64,000 nt of DNA. Origin: Methylobacterium terricola (GTDB taxonomy: Bacteria; Pseudomonadota; Alphaproteobacteria; Rhizobiales; Beijerinckiaceae). Positions 43,111 through 51,852 of the stretch are shown here, piece by piece. Every line of letters starts with the position of its first letter. The first letter of the stretch is position 1. Location: assembly GCF_006151805.1 (NCBI RefSeq), contig NZ_VDDA01000008.1, positions 124,001 to 188,000 on the forward strand, read 5' to 3'. Both the position numbers and the translations under genes were made by a program. The notes beneath the pieces are model-generated. The model had not been told where the DNA came from, ran no database searches, and was given only the letters and a program-made list of their open reading frames with translations.

Positions 43111-43135
43111 ACCGGTTCCAGGCCTGAGGAACGGT
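43111..43135. terminator. Hairpin between convergent kinase genes
   Basis: ACC-G-GTTCC at 43111-43119 pairs with GGAAC-GGT at 43128-43135, leaving one bulged G. It lies in the 199-base gap between the convergent HWE kinase and CHASE3 kinase genes and could stop both. There is no T-tract. Confidence 0.35.
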
Positions 43136-43170
43136 GGCGAGCCCCGCGCTCGCAGGAATGCGAACCAGCT

Positions 43171-45396
43171 TCAGGTGTCCCGCCTCGGCCTGAGCTCCAC
43201 CACCTTGCCGACGCCTTCCGGAGCGGTCGGTGGACCACCGAGAACCTCCGCGACCTTGCGGGCGAGCTGCTCGCGCTTGAACGGCTTGCCGATGAGCTGG
43301 ACGCCGTCGTCGAGCCGCCCATGGTGCACGATGGAGTTCTCGGTGTAGCCCGACATGAAGAGCACCTTCACCTCGGGGCGTAGCATTCGGACGCGCTCCG
43401 AAAGCTCGCGTCCACGCACCTTGCCTGGCAGCACCACGTCGGTGAGCAGCAGGTCGACGGAAGCCGTATTGGCCCCGAACACCCGCAACGCCTCCTCGCC
43501 ATCGGGCGCCTCCAGCACCCGATAGCCGAGGTCGGCGAGGATCGCGCAGGCGATCTCACGCACCGCCGCCTCGTCCTCGACGACCAGGACCGTGGCCGAG
43601 CCGCGCGGCAGCTCCACCGGCGCGCCGGTACGCTGGACCGCGGCGACCGCCCCGACGGCGCGGGGCAGGTAGATCTTCACCGTCGTGCCCTCGGCGGGCT
43701 CCGAGTAGATCTTCACGTGCCCGCCCGACTGCTTGACGAAGCCGAACACCATGGCGAGGCCGAGCCCCGTGCCCTTGCCGTCGGGCTTGGTCGTAAAGAA
43801 CGGCTCGAAGACGCGCGCGAGGACTTCCGGCGTCATGCCATGGCCAGTGTCGGAGACCGCCACCAGGGCGTAGTCGCCGGGAACGACCTCGGCGTGGTCA
43901 CGCGCGTACTCCTCGCCCAGGACCACGTTGCCGAGCTCGATGGTCAGCCGCCCGCCGCCCGGCATGGCGTCGCGTGCATTGAGCGCGAGGTTCAGGACCG
44001 CTGCCTCCAGCTGCGCCGGGTCGGCCATCGCCGGCCATAGGCCGGCGGTCTCGACGTAGCGTACCTCGATGTGCTCGCCGAGGGTCCGGCGCAACAGCGG
44101 GATCAGGTCCGGCATGGTCGCAGCGAGGTCGATGGCGGCGGGCGCCAGCGGCTGCTTGCGCGCGAAGGCGAGGAGCTGCCCGGTCAGGGTCGCGCCGCGC
44201 TGGGCCGCCCAGGATGCCCGCTCGATCCGCTGCTGCAGCTTGGCGTCGGCGTCGAGCTTGGCCCGGACGAACTCCAGGTTACCAAGGATGACCTGAAGCA
44301 GGTTGTTGAAGTCGTGCGCGATGCCGCCGGTCAGCTGCCCGATGGCCTGCATCTTCTGGGCCTCGCGCAGCACGCCCTCGGCCTGGGCGCGCTTCGTCAT
44401 GTCCGAGACGGTGAGCACGAAGCCGCCGTCGGGCATCGGTGTGCGCCGGATCTCCAGGTGGTGCCCGTCGGCGCGCTCGCGTTCGTAGGTGACGGCCTCG
44501 CGCGGGTTTCGGCTCCCGTGCCGGATCTGGTCCTCGGTCTCCAGCGCTGGACGCCCGGGCTCCGCGGTGTGCTCGACGAAGGCTGCATAGGGGGCATCTG
44601 GGCGCACCATCGCCTTGGGCAGGTCGAGCAGGACCACGAAGCACTCGTTCCAGCTCGCGAGAGCGCGGTCGCGCCCGAACACCGCGACGCCCTGGCTAAG
44701 GCTGTCGAGGGTGGCGCGCAGGCGCAGGGCGAGCGCCCGTTGCTCGGCCTCGGTCCTGTAGGAGCGCGACCACGCCTGGTTCAGGAGCCGGGTGGCCCAT
44801 AGCAGGGTCAGGACGGCGAGCGCCGAGCCGGCACCGACCAACCAACGGGTCCAGGCGGCGCGGGCGTCGTTCTGGGCGAGGCGCTCGTCGAGAAGACGCT
44901 GCTCGTCCCCGAGCAGGGCGGCGAGGACGGTTTCCGCCGCGCGCATGTGGCCGCGCCCCTCGTCCGTGTTGACGATGCGCAGGGCGGCCTCAAGGCCGCC
45001 GTCCCGGCGCGCCTGCACGGTCTGGGCGAGTTCCTCAAGCTTGTGCTGGACGGCGGGCGCGAGGGCGCGCAGCCGTTCCTGCTGGGCGGGGTTGTCGGCG
45101 GTCAGCTTCTGGAGCTCGCCCTGCAGGAGGCCGAGACGGTCGCGGGCGACGTGGTAGGGACCGAGGTACTCGTCGCGGCCGGTCAGCAGGTAGCCGCGCT
45201 GGCCGCGCTCCGCGTCGCGCAGCGCGATGGCGAGGTCCTTCATCGTGGAGAGCACGGCATAGCTGTGCTGCGACCACGCGCGGGCGTCGCGCGAGGCGTT
45301 GAGCCGCTCCCAACCGAAGACCCCGATCACGCTCAGGAAGACCAGCGGGACGACGAGGACGAGGACGTTGGCGCGCCTGACGAGGTAATGGCTCAT
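43171..45396 (-). CDS. CHASE3-domain hybrid histidine kinase
   Basis: The 741-residue kinase has a membrane helix at about 10-29, a periplasmic CHASE3 domain with the family hallmark DAERGQRGYLLTG, a second helix at about 188-208, one PAS domain, the HDFNNLL box (His near 359), HATPase_c and a receiver (Asp near 648, LLLTDVVLPG). ATG 45396 has AAGGGC eight bases upstream; GTG 45402 is two codons earlier. It lies downstream of the antiporter gene in the same direction, 152 bases apart, so it may share that transcript. Confidence 0.92.
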   Translation of the reverse strand: MSHYLVRRANVLVLVVPLVFLSVIGVFGWERLNASRDARAWSQHSYAVLSTMKDLAIALRDAERGQRGYLLTGRDEYLGPYHVARDRLGLLQGELQKLTADNPAQQERLRALAPAVQHKLEELAQTVQARRDGGLEAALRIVNTDEGRGHMRAAETVLAALLGDEQRLLDERLAQNDARAAWTRWLVGAGSALAVLTLLWATRLLNQAWSRSYRTEAEQRALALRLRATLDSLSQGVAVFGRDRALASWNECFVVLLDLPKAMVRPDAPYAAFVEHTAEPGRPALETEDQIRHGSRNPREAVTYERERADGHHLEIRRTPMPDGGFVLTVSDMTKRAQAEGVLREAQKMQAIGQLTGGIAHDFNNLLQVILGNLEFVRAKLDADAKLQQRIERASWAAQRGATLTGQLLAFARKQPLAPAAIDLAATMPDLIPLLRRTLGEHIEVRYVETAGLWPAMADPAQLEAAVLNLALNARDAMPGGGRLTIELGNVVLGEEYARDHAEVVPGDYALVAVSDTGHGMTPEVLARVFEPFFTTKPDGKGTGLGLAMVFGFVKQSGGHVKIYSEPAEGTTVKIYLPRAVGAVAAVQRTGAPVELPRGSATVLVVEDEAAVREIACAILADLGYRVLEAPDGEEALRVFGANTASVDLLLTDVVLPGKVRGRELSERVRMLRPEVKVLFMSGYTENSIVHHGRLDDGVQLIGKPFKREQLARKVAEVLGGPPTAPEGVGKVVELRPRRDT

Positions 45397-45548
45397 GCTC
45401 ACCGTGCCCTTGCCGTACCCACCTGCGGCCGTGGCGGCGGCGCCGGTGCACCTGGCTTCGGGGATTCGGTCGCGGCGGCCAAGTGGATGGGCGCGGTCGA
45501 TGCGGCAGGATTGCGGGTGAATTGCGGACGTCGAGCGTGCCGGTCCGC

Positions 45549-47384
45549 CTAGCCGGTGGCTGCATCGGCGTTGGAGCGGGCATCGGTCTCCGGCCGGGCG
45601 CCCCTGCGAGGCGCCGCGAGCAGGACCAACCTGTCACCCTGCTCCGGAGCCCCGAGTTCGTGCTCGGGCGAAGGGAAGTCGAGACGGCCGTCGGGGCGGA
45701 TGACCAGCAGGCACGGGGTGGCCGCAACGTCCGCGGCACCGGCGGGCGCCATCGAGAAGCGCCAGCCGGCGCCGTACCGCTCGGCCAGTGTCTCGAAGTC
45801 CAGGCCCCCGTCCGCGAGCACCTTGCCGCGCAGATCCCGGCTCACGCCGGTCTCGGCGTGCAGCAGGTGGTCGGCCGAGGGCGCCAGCTGGTAGACCCGC
45901 TCCCGCCCGAGCTCGGGGCCGAGCCGGGTGCAGACCAGGGCGTTGTAGAGCTCGTCCCGGGTCGCCGCGAGCAGGTAGTCCGGCGGCTGGTCTGCCAAGC
46001 CCTCTTCCGCATGGCGCGAGAGGAGCTCGGCCTGCAACGTCGGCACGCCCGCCGACCGGGCCGCGCGCAGGGCCCCGGGGTAGGTGTCGATCAGCAGGAC
46101 CGGAACGCCGGCCTTGTGGAGCGTCACGGCGAGGTCGCTCGACCACGGCGAGGCCCCGACGATGGCCAGGCGCTCCGCGTCGGCCGCGACCGAGAGCCCG
46201 AGGCGTCGCGCCAGCGGCCCGAGCGAGAAGCCGTGCGCAAACACCGTCGCGACGATGACCGCGAACACCGTCGGCTGGATCAGGTCGCCGCCGGCGTAGC
46301 CCGCCTCGCTCAGCCTCGGGCCGGCCAATCCGGCGACCGCTGCCGCCACGATGCCGCGCGGGCCGATCCATCCGACGAACAGGCGCTCGCGCCACGTCAG
46401 GTCGCTGCGCCACGTGGCCAGCCAGATCGCCGCTGGTCGCACCACGAACAACGTCGCGGCCGTCAACGCCAGGATGGGCAGGGACAGCTTGCCCAGGACG
46501 GCGAGGTCGAGGTCGGCCGTGAGGACGACGAAGAGGCAGGAGACCAGGAGGACGACGAGCGCCTCCTTGAAGCGGCGGAGCTCCGCGATGCCGGACACGT
46601 GAAGGTTGGCGAGCGCGATGCCGAACACGGTCGCGCCGATCAGCCCGGCCTCGTGCATCAGGAGGTTGGGCACGGCGTAGGCGACGAACGCCAGCGCGAG
46701 CAGCAGCGGCGTCTTGAGGGTCTCGGGCACGAGATCCCGCCGGAACGCCCACGCCACGAGGAAGGCGGAGCCGACGCCGAGGACCGCGGCGGCCCCCGCG
46801 CCCTCGGCGAGATGCAGCGCGAGGTCGGTCACGGCCTCCCCGCCCGACCGGTGGCCCGAGCCGACCAGAATCTCGATTACGATGGCCGTCAGGATCGCCC
46901 CTACGGGATCGTTGACGATGGCCTCCCACTTCAGGAACGAGGCCGAGCGGCGCTCCAGCCGGGCGTGGCGCAGGAGCGGCAAGATGACCGTCGGACCGGT
47001 GACGACCAGGATCGCGCCGAACACGGCCGCCGGGCCCCACAGCATGCCGCCGATGAGGTGGGCGGCGAGCGTGCCCAGCACGAAGTTGATGGGCAGCGCG
47101 ATGGCCGTGAGCCGCAGCACGCCTCCGCCGGCGGCTCTCAGCTCGCGGAAGTCGAGGGCGAGGCCGCCCTCGAACACCACGACCGCGACGGCGAGGCCGA
47201 TCAAGGGGCGGAGGTTCGGCCCGAAAGCCTCGGAGGGATGCAGGAGGCCGAGCACGGGGCCGACGAGGAAGCCCAGTCCGAGCAGGAGGACGATGGCCGG
47301 GACGCGGAGCCGGGCGGCGAGGACCTGGGCGGCGACCCCGCCGGCGACGATGCACAGGACCGCCGCCGCCACACCATGTTCCAT
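45549..47384 (-). CDS. CPA1-type Na+(K+)/H+ antiporter with C-terminal TrkA-like domain
   Basis: The 611-residue protein has about 12 membrane helices over residues 1-390, with the ion-site motif AIVNDPVGAI (Asn-Asp, the CPA1 electroneutral type) and the family IGPRGIVAAAVAGL segment. The C-terminal 200 residues form a Rossmann-like nucleotide-binding domain (RLAIVGASPWSSDLAVTL, VPVLLIDTYP) followed by a TrkA-C-like part (VIRPDGRLDFPSPEHEL). Such proteins exchange Na+ or K+ for H+ at the inner membrane, gated by nucleotides. ATG 47384 has CGGAG eight bases upstream; the open frame to 47495 is artefact. Confidence 0.92.
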   Translation of the reverse strand: MEHGVAAAVLCIVAGGVAAQVLAARLRVPAIVLLLGLGFLVGPVLGLLHPSEAFGPNLRPLIGLAVAVVVFEGGLALDFRELRAAGGGVLRLTAIALPINFVLGTLAAHLIGGMLWGPAAVFGAILVVTGPTVILPLLRHARLERRSASFLKWEAIVNDPVGAILTAIVIEILVGSGHRSGGEAVTDLALHLAEGAGAAAVLGVGSAFLVAWAFRRDLVPETLKTPLLLALAFVAYAVPNLLMHEAGLIGATVFGIALANLHVSGIAELRRFKEALVVLLVSCLFVVLTADLDLAVLGKLSLPILALTAATLFVVRPAAIWLATWRSDLTWRERLFVGWIGPRGIVAAAVAGLAGPRLSEAGYAGGDLIQPTVFAVIVATVFAHGFSLGPLARRLGLSVAADAERLAIVGASPWSSDLAVTLHKAGVPVLLIDTYPGALRAARSAGVPTLQAELLSRHAEEGLADQPPDYLLAATRDELYNALVCTRLGPELGRERVYQLAPSADHLLHAETGVSRDLRGKVLADGGLDFETLAERYGAGWRFSMAPAGAADVAATPCLLVIRPDGRLDFPSPEHELGAPEQGDRLVLLAAPRRGARPETDARSNADAATG

Positions 47385-47427
47385 ACGCAACGCTCCGGGA
47401 ATGCGCCGGCCGAGGCCGCCCCGGGAC

Positions 47428-47452
47428 AACGCTCCCGGACGGCAAGGGTCCC
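47428..47452 (-). promoter_or_regulatory. EcfG-like promoter before the antiporter (one mismatch)
   Basis: On the minus strand GGGAC (47452-47448) and CGTT (47431-47428) are 16 bases apart, one base from GGAAC-N16-CGTT. The minus-10 element is 43 bases from ATG 47384. Confidence 0.3.
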
Positions 47453-47658
47453 TTGCTTCGTAGGCCGGGAGCCGCCCCTTCGGGGTAGGCGCCACAGCGG
47501 GATCGGGGATCAGGGGCGAGGGGTTGCGAGGCCGGTACGGCGGTCTTTCAGGAAGTGCGCCGAGGCGTGGCGGACGACATGCGCGGCAACCTGGGCGATC
47601 CGTCGGGGACGACGTGGTGGCTGGCGAGCCGGTGGGGCCTTGACGGCACGTGAGGCGC

Positions 47659-47796
47659 TTACTTGCTCTTGCCGCCCTTCTTGCCCAGTTCGGCCTGGGC
47701 AGAGGACGAGGTCCGCGGGTTCGACTTGCCCTCGTGGCTCGCCTTGGCGTTGGCCTTCTTGGCCGTGTCGCTGCCGTGGCCCTTCTTCTCGGTCAT
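47659..47796 (-). CDS. 45-residue lysine-rich protein
   Basis: The frame runs from ATG 47796 to TAA 47659. The product starts MTEKKGHGSDTAKKANAK and ends ELGKKGGKSK, so it is strongly basic, polar and without hydrophobic core; it should be disordered. GAGGGAG lies six to eight bases before the start. It follows the DUF3597 gene by 72 bases in the same direction. It recalls small lysine/glycine-rich stress proteins, but no family assignment is possible. Confidence 0.6.
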   Translation of the reverse strand: MTEKKGHGSDTAKKANAKASHEGKSNPRTSSSAQAELGKKGGKSK

Positions 47797-47868
47797 GCTC
47801 GTCTCCCTCGGTTGGCGACCGGGAAGCCCCCGGTCACCCCATGGTCTCGATGGCAGCTTCCGAGCCGG

Positions 47869-48339
47869 TCACGCGTGCTTGAGGTCGTCCGGCACCTTGC
47901 CGCCGTTCTCGGCGAGCTTCTGGACCACCTGCTCGTGCAGCCAGACGTTCATGGTGGCCGAGTCCTCCTTGTCGCCCGTGTAATTCAGCTCGTCGGCGAG
48001 CTGCTTGCGGGCCTGCAGGCTGCTGTCGAGGTCGAGGAGCTTCATCAGGTCGACGATGGAGCGCTTGTAGTCGAGCTGCTGCCCTTTCCTGGAGGCGAGG
48101 TCGGCGAGGACCTGGCCGACATCGACGTTCGCGTGGCCCGCCCCGGACGGTCCGGCCGCGACCGGCGACGGCGCCCCGCTCATCGAGGGGACGGCGGCGC
48201 TGCTGGCCGAACCGGTCGGACCGTCCTGGCCCTGCGCTGCGGCCGAGACGCTCGGCGTTTCCGAGGCGTGCGGGGCCGCGGCCTGGGCGCTCGCGGCGCC
48301 ACCGAAGATCTTCGACATGATCGACCCGAAGATGCTCAT
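47869..48339 (-). CDS. DUF3597 domain protein
   Basis: The 156-residue protein begins MSIFGSIMSKIFG, has an Ala/Pro/Ser-rich linker (about 18-75), and a C-terminal helical domain (VDVGQVLADLASRKGQQLDY, SIVDLMKLLDLDSSLQARKQLADEL, NVWLHEQVVQKL) that is the DUF3597 signature. Its LysM-like or stress role is not established. GGAGGA is just upstream of ATG 48339, and a perfect-consensus EcfG promoter lies at 48386-48410. It is divergent from the PAS-HWE kinase. Confidence 0.88.
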   Translation of the reverse strand: MSIFGSIMSKIFGGAASAQAAAPHASETPSVSAAAQGQDGPTGSASSAAVPSMSGAPSPVAAGPSGAGHANVDVGQVLADLASRKGQQLDYKRSIVDLMKLLDLDSSLQARKQLADELNYTGDKEDSATMNVWLHEQVVQKLAENGGKVPDDLKHA

Positions 48340-48385
48340 GGGTTCCTCCGTATTCCTGGGCCCCCGCCCGGGGCGAGCGCTCGAC

Positions 48386-48410
48386 AACGGGGATGGCCGC
48401 GGGGCGTTCC
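48386..48410 (-). promoter_or_regulatory. Consensus sigma-EcfG promoter
   Basis: On the minus strand GGAAC (48410-48406), 16 bases, then CGTT (48389-48386): an exact match to the alphaproteobacterial general stress promoter. Transcription would start near 48379 and give a leader of about 40 bases to ATG 48339. Confidence 0.7.
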
Positions 48411-48593
48411 GGTCGAGGTGGCCTGCGGCTCGGCGGCTCGCACTCGCCGACGCAAGGGTTGCGGCGACGAGGCGCGGGTCGAGCGGCCGGCGTCGAGGCC
48501 CGGGTCTGCAACCGGCGCCACTGTCCCAGGTTAATCCCGAACCTCGTCGGACCGGGAACCGGTCGGGGATTAGCCTCGGAGGGGCGGGACGAC

Positions 48594-49610
48594 GTGACAG
48601 GGGTGCTGCCGGACCTGGAGGTGTTCAAGGCCGTCGTAGAGGCGTCCGGCGAGGCCATCCTCATCACCTCCGCCGAGCTCGACGAGCCGGGCCCCCGCAT
48701 CGAGTACGCCAATCCCGCCTTCACGCGGATGACCGGTTACGAGGCGCACGAGATCCTGGGCCGCTCGCCCCGGTTCCTGCAGGGTCCCCGGACGGATCGC
48801 GCCTCGCTCGATCGGCTGCGCGCGTCCCTCGAAGCCGGCGAGGCCGCCCAGGGCGAGGCGCTCAACTATCGGAAGGACGGCACGACCTACGTGGTCGAAT
48901 GGCTGATCACCCCGGTGCGGGACGCAGGAGGCCGCATCGTGCGCTGGGTCTCGGCGCAGCGCGACGTCACCGAGCGCCATGCGTCGGAGGAGCGCCAGAA
49001 CCTGCTGGTCCGCGAGCTCCACCATCGCGTGAAGAACACCCTCGCCACCGTTCAGGCGGTCCTCAACGCCAGCCTTCGCTCCTCCCTTGGCCTGGCCGAG
49101 TTCCGGCAGGCGTTCACGGGCCGCATTGCCTCGCTCGCCAACACGCACGCCCTGATCACGGAGGACCGCACGCAGGTCGTTTCGTTCGAGGGGCTTCTGA
49201 CCGCCGAACTCAAAGCCTACGACGAGCCGGGGAGAAGGCGTGTGTTCCTGACCGGGCCACCGGTCGTGCTCGCCTCGGACCTCGCGGTGCCGGTCGGCAT
49301 GGCGCTGCACGAGCTGGCCACGAATGCCATCCGCCATGGCGCGCTCGGCGACCCGGAGGGACGCCTGGAGGTAACCTGGTCGGTGGAGGATGGAGCCGAG
49401 GGGCGGATGCTGCACTGGACCTGGAACGAGCACGACGGTCCGCCCATCGCGCTGCCGACGCGCGAGGGCTTCGGCTCGCAGCTCCTGAAAAGGGTGCTCA
49501 CGCTTCAGGTGGGCGCCAAGGTCGACATCGCCTTCGACCCGGACGGCCTCAGGGTCAGCGTCGCGGTCCCGCTGCCCGGCCCTGCTCGGCAGGCTTCCGG
49601 CGCGGCCTGA
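48594..49610 (+). CDS. PAS (LOV-like, Cys-less) HWE histidine kinase
   Basis: The 338-residue cytoplasmic kinase has one PAS domain (about 5-125) and an HWE/HisKA_2 domain with RELHHRVKNTLATVQ (His near 143) and HELATNAIRHGALG. The PAS domain copies LOV photoreceptors closely (NPAFTRMTGYEAHEILGRSPRFLQGPRTD), but the photoactive cysteine position of GRNCRFLQ is proline here, so the normal flavin-cysteine photocycle cannot occur. The start is GTG 48594 with GGAGGGG upstream. It is divergent from the EcfG-driven DUF3597 gene, suggesting a general stress response input kinase. Confidence 0.88.
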   Translation: MTGVLPDLEVFKAVVEASGEAILITSAELDEPGPRIEYANPAFTRMTGYEAHEILGRSPRFLQGPRTDRASLDRLRASLEAGEAAQGEALNYRKDGTTYVVEWLITPVRDAGGRIVRWVSAQRDVTERHASEERQNLLVRELHHRVKNTLATVQAVLNASLRSSLGLAEFRQAFTGRIASLANTHALITEDRTQVVSFEGLLTAELKAYDEPGRRRVFLTGPPVVLASDLAVPVGMALHELATNAIRHGALGDPEGRLEVTWSVEDGAEGRMLHWTWNEHDGPPIALPTREGFGSQLLKRVLTLQVGAKVDIAFDPDGLRVSVAVPLPGPARQASGAA

Positions 49611-49714
49611 TACCGAGCTCCGCAGGCTTCAAGCCTGGCCGGACGATGGACCTCCAGCGCGGCCCGCTCCGCCACCGGCTCCGCCGCCTCGAAGGCCTCC
49701 TGCCGCGTCGCCAT
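49505..49714 (-). CDS. Possible 69-residue protein, doubtful
   Basis: ATG 49714 has GGGAGGG seven bases upstream, and the first 30 residues (MATRQEAFEAAEPVAERAAL) look helical and protein-like. The last third is antisense to the end of the HWE kinase gene and reads as artefact. The product matches no family I know. It is listed because of the ribosome site only. Confidence 0.25.
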   Translation of the reverse strand: MATRQEAFEAAEPVAERAALEVHRPARLEACGARYQAAPEACRAGPGSGTATLTLRPSGSKAMSTLAPT

Positions 49715-49931
49715 CGCCACACCCTCCCGATCCACAGGATCCTCGGCGCCGAGGGTTAAGGCCCACGCTTCTTTCGGGTAACGGTCGCACAGTATCGCTT
49801 CCCGCGTTCCGCGCCTCGGAGTCGCGCGCCCCATGCCCGGAAGGTCTCCATGAAACCCCACGGATCGCCCGCAACCCGCTGACCCGGAGCGCTCGATCCG
49901 CGCGATCGCGAGCCTCCGCCCTGGAGGCCCC
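49611..49931. other. Intergenic region before the phosphoesterase
   Basis: These 321 bases hold at most the doubtful leftward frame ending at 49505. The second half should carry the phosphoesterase promoter; no consensus box is clear. Confidence 0.4.
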
Positions 49932-50480
49932 ATGCCCAGAACCCTCTTCACCGCCGATACGCACTGGTCCCACCGGGCCGTCCTAGGCCCGCGCCTCGGC
50001 CTGAACCGACCCTTCGCCACGATCGACGAGCACGACGAGGTCCTCGTCGCGAACTGGAACGCGGCCGTCGGCCCAGAGGACACCGTCTGGCACCTCGGTG
50101 ACTTCTGCCATCGCTGCCCCGAGGAGCGCGCCCGTGCGATCTTCGCGCGCCTCAGCGGCCGCCGACGCTACCTCGTCCGGGGCAACCACGACCGCATCGG
50201 CGCGCGCCTGCCCTGGGACGCCGTCGTCGATGTCGCCCGCGTCGTCGTCCCGCAACCGGGCGGCACCGTCCAGGGCATCTGGTGCAGCCACTACGCCCAC
50301 CGCGCATGGCCGCGCCAGCACCGGGGCGACCTGCATCTCTACGGCCACTCGCACGGCCGGCTGCCCGGCGCCGCCACAAGCACTGACGTCGGGGTCGACT
50401 GCTTCGGCTTCCGCCCGGTGAGCCTCGACGGCATCCGCCTCCGCCTAGCCGAGAACGCCCGGCGCGGCCCGATTGCCTGA
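49932..50480 (+). CDS. Calcineurin-like metallophosphoesterase
   Basis: The 182-residue protein is the compact metallophosphoesterase type. The metal-binding motifs are in order: ADTHWSH (DxH) at the N-terminus, LGDFCH (GDxxx), GNHD, SHYAH and GHSHG near the C-terminus. It should hydrolyse a phosphodiester or phosphomonoester with two metal ions; similar short proteins are phage- or host-encoded with unknown substrate. ATG 49932 has GGAGG five bases upstream. It is high GC and ends exactly one base before the stop codon of the low-GC Nmad2 gene. Confidence 0.9.
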   Translation: MPRTLFTADTHWSHRAVLGPRLGLNRPFATIDEHDEVLVANWNAAVGPEDTVWHLGDFCHRCPEERARAIFARLSGRRRYLVRGNHDRIGARLPWDAVVDVARVVVPQPGGTVQGIWCSHYAHRAWPRQHRGDLHLYGHSHGRLPGAATSTDVGVDCFGFRPVSLDGIRLRLAENARRGPIA

Positions 50481-51128
50481 TTATAATAGCCGGTTTTTTT
50501 CTCGGGAGAACCGCCTATCACTTTGCCTCAATTGAAATGGATCACCGACTACGCGGTTCATCTCTCCGTTTGCTTGTTCAACGATCCAATTGAGAAACGT
50601 TGAACTGCGTTCGGCGGAGTACACGCGGTGCCCTCGGCCGTTCCTGTAACCGATCGACGCGATGACGTCTTGGGGGACTGTAGGAGCCAAGCTGCCAAAG
50701 TAGATGAAGTTCGTGGAAATCAAAACCCTATCCACGCTAACGTCATGAGTCGTGTTAAGTAGATCTTGGCTTCCGTCAGGCATGCTATGGATCGAGTTTT
50801 CCTGAAGCCAACCGCCGCCACCTGGAGCGTGCCTGTAGATATTGTCACCAACCATAGCGACACGCGAGCCGTTGCGCTTTGGCCGCTTTCGGATGTAATC
50901 CTCGTGACTCCAATATTCGTCGAATTTCATGGCAGACGAGACTTGCATTGCGTAGATGCACCTGCCCGTCGCTTTGAGGTCTCGGCCTCCCATACCAACA
51001 ATCCAGTCGCCGACCTGTGCTACCCTCCGAATGATGGGCATGCAGCAAGCCAATGTGCATGTTCCCTGAAAAGGATTGGGAGCAAAGCCGAAATCGTACT
51101 TTACCACATATACATAGACGCGGGCCAT
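50481..51128 (-). CDS. Nmad2-like (nucleotide modification associated domain 2) protein
   Basis: The 215-residue protein opens with MARVYVYVVKYDFGFAPNPFQG, then CTLACCMPIIRRVAQVGDWIVGMGG, the pattern I recall for the Nmad2 family found beside modified-base genes in phages and islands. The later YWSHEDYIRKRP and STNFIYFG segments also fit. The biochemical role is unproven; the family is thought to read or act on modified nucleotides. It follows the ThsB-like TIR gene by 16 bases in the same direction. Its base composition is far lower in GC than the window average, and its stop codon touches that of the phosphoesterase, so the C-terminus may have been set by the junction. Confidence 0.7.
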   Translation of the reverse strand: MARVYVYVVKYDFGFAPNPFQGTCTLACCMPIIRRVAQVGDWIVGMGGRDLKATGRCIYAMQVSSAMKFDEYWSHEDYIRKRPKRNGSRVAMVGDNIYRHAPGGGGWLQENSIHSMPDGSQDLLNTTHDVSVDRVLISTNFIYFGSLAPTVPQDVIASIGYRNGRGHRVYSAERSSTFLNWIVEQANGEMNRVVGDPFQLRQSDRRFSREKNRLL

Positions 51129-51144
51129 TGACTCTTTAGCCCAG

Positions 51145-51633
51145 TTAGCAGCGTGAAGTAGACGAGCCGTGAACTGGCTCTCGCTCTCCCCCGCTAGGAT
51201 CCTCGAAGGGATTGTCTTTCCCTGCGATCGCGTCCATCAGGCTTTTTGAATTCCAGTTGACGATGGCGCTCTGATAATCTTCGAGGGCAGGTGGAATGTC
51301 AGCCTTCGTGCCTCCGCGAGTGTAAATGCCAACAATTATTTTACCAAGCTCCTTTGCCTTCCTGATCTCCCAGTCAACCCAAGGCCGAGCGTGTGTATTG
51401 GCTCCCACCAGCACTACGACGGTAGACGCCCATGACATCTTTCTCCGCAGCAGACGCTTGAGAACCTCGTCCTTGATGAGGCCGTTCTTGAGCCGCTCCT
51501 TGTTGGCCGGCTTAGCGCGAATGGAGCTGTTTCGGATATCGTAGCCATTCCGCTGCAGCATGCCGGTCAGTCTGGTCACGTGGTCGTCATCCGCGTGATG
51601 GTGACTGATGAATACGTGAGTTCTCTTGCTCAT
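51145..51633 (-). CDS. ThsB-like TIR domain protein
   Basis: The 162-residue protein is a single TIR-like domain of the DUF1863/ThsB (Thoeris) type: THVFISHHHADDDHVTRL at the first strand, STVVVLVGANTHARPWVDWEIRKA with Glu89 at the catalytic position, then KIIVGIYTRGG. In Thoeris, ThsB makes an NAD-derived cyclic signal that activates a SLOG-containing effector. Here the downstream partner is an Nmad2 protein instead. ATG 51633 is used; ATG 51648 five codons earlier has AGGGG 10 bases upstream and is equally possible. The gene is of low GC and divergent from the TIR/SLOG pair. Confidence 0.85.
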   Translation of the reverse strand: MSKRTHVFISHHHADDDHVTRLTGMLQRNGYDIRNSSIRAKPANKERLKNGLIKDEVLKRLLRRKMSWASTVVVLVGANTHARPWVDWEIRKAKELGKIIVGIYTRGGTKADIPPALEDYQSAIVNWNSKSLMDAIAGKDNPFEDPSGGEREPVHGSSTSRC

Positions 51634-51852
51634 CGAGCGGGCATCCATGGTTGGGGCGCCCCTGGTTTCGGGCAAGATTCAACCGATGTGAATGTGGCGA
51701 TGAGGAGTTGTTGGATCAAGCTCCCATGCACAATCCTATCAAGCCCAGCGCGGCCTAGGTTCGGCCTCCCGGTAGCCCTGCAATCCGTGGTATGAAGCCC
51801 TCCTAGTGGAGCCTTGGGCCATGCCTCTCCGGGCGGTAGGGCCGACGCGCCT

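Noticed and set aside
45483..47882. 799-residue rightward frame opposite the antiporter
   Set aside because: The antiporter has membrane helices and the NDPVG motif; the opposite frame is charged low-complexity sequence.
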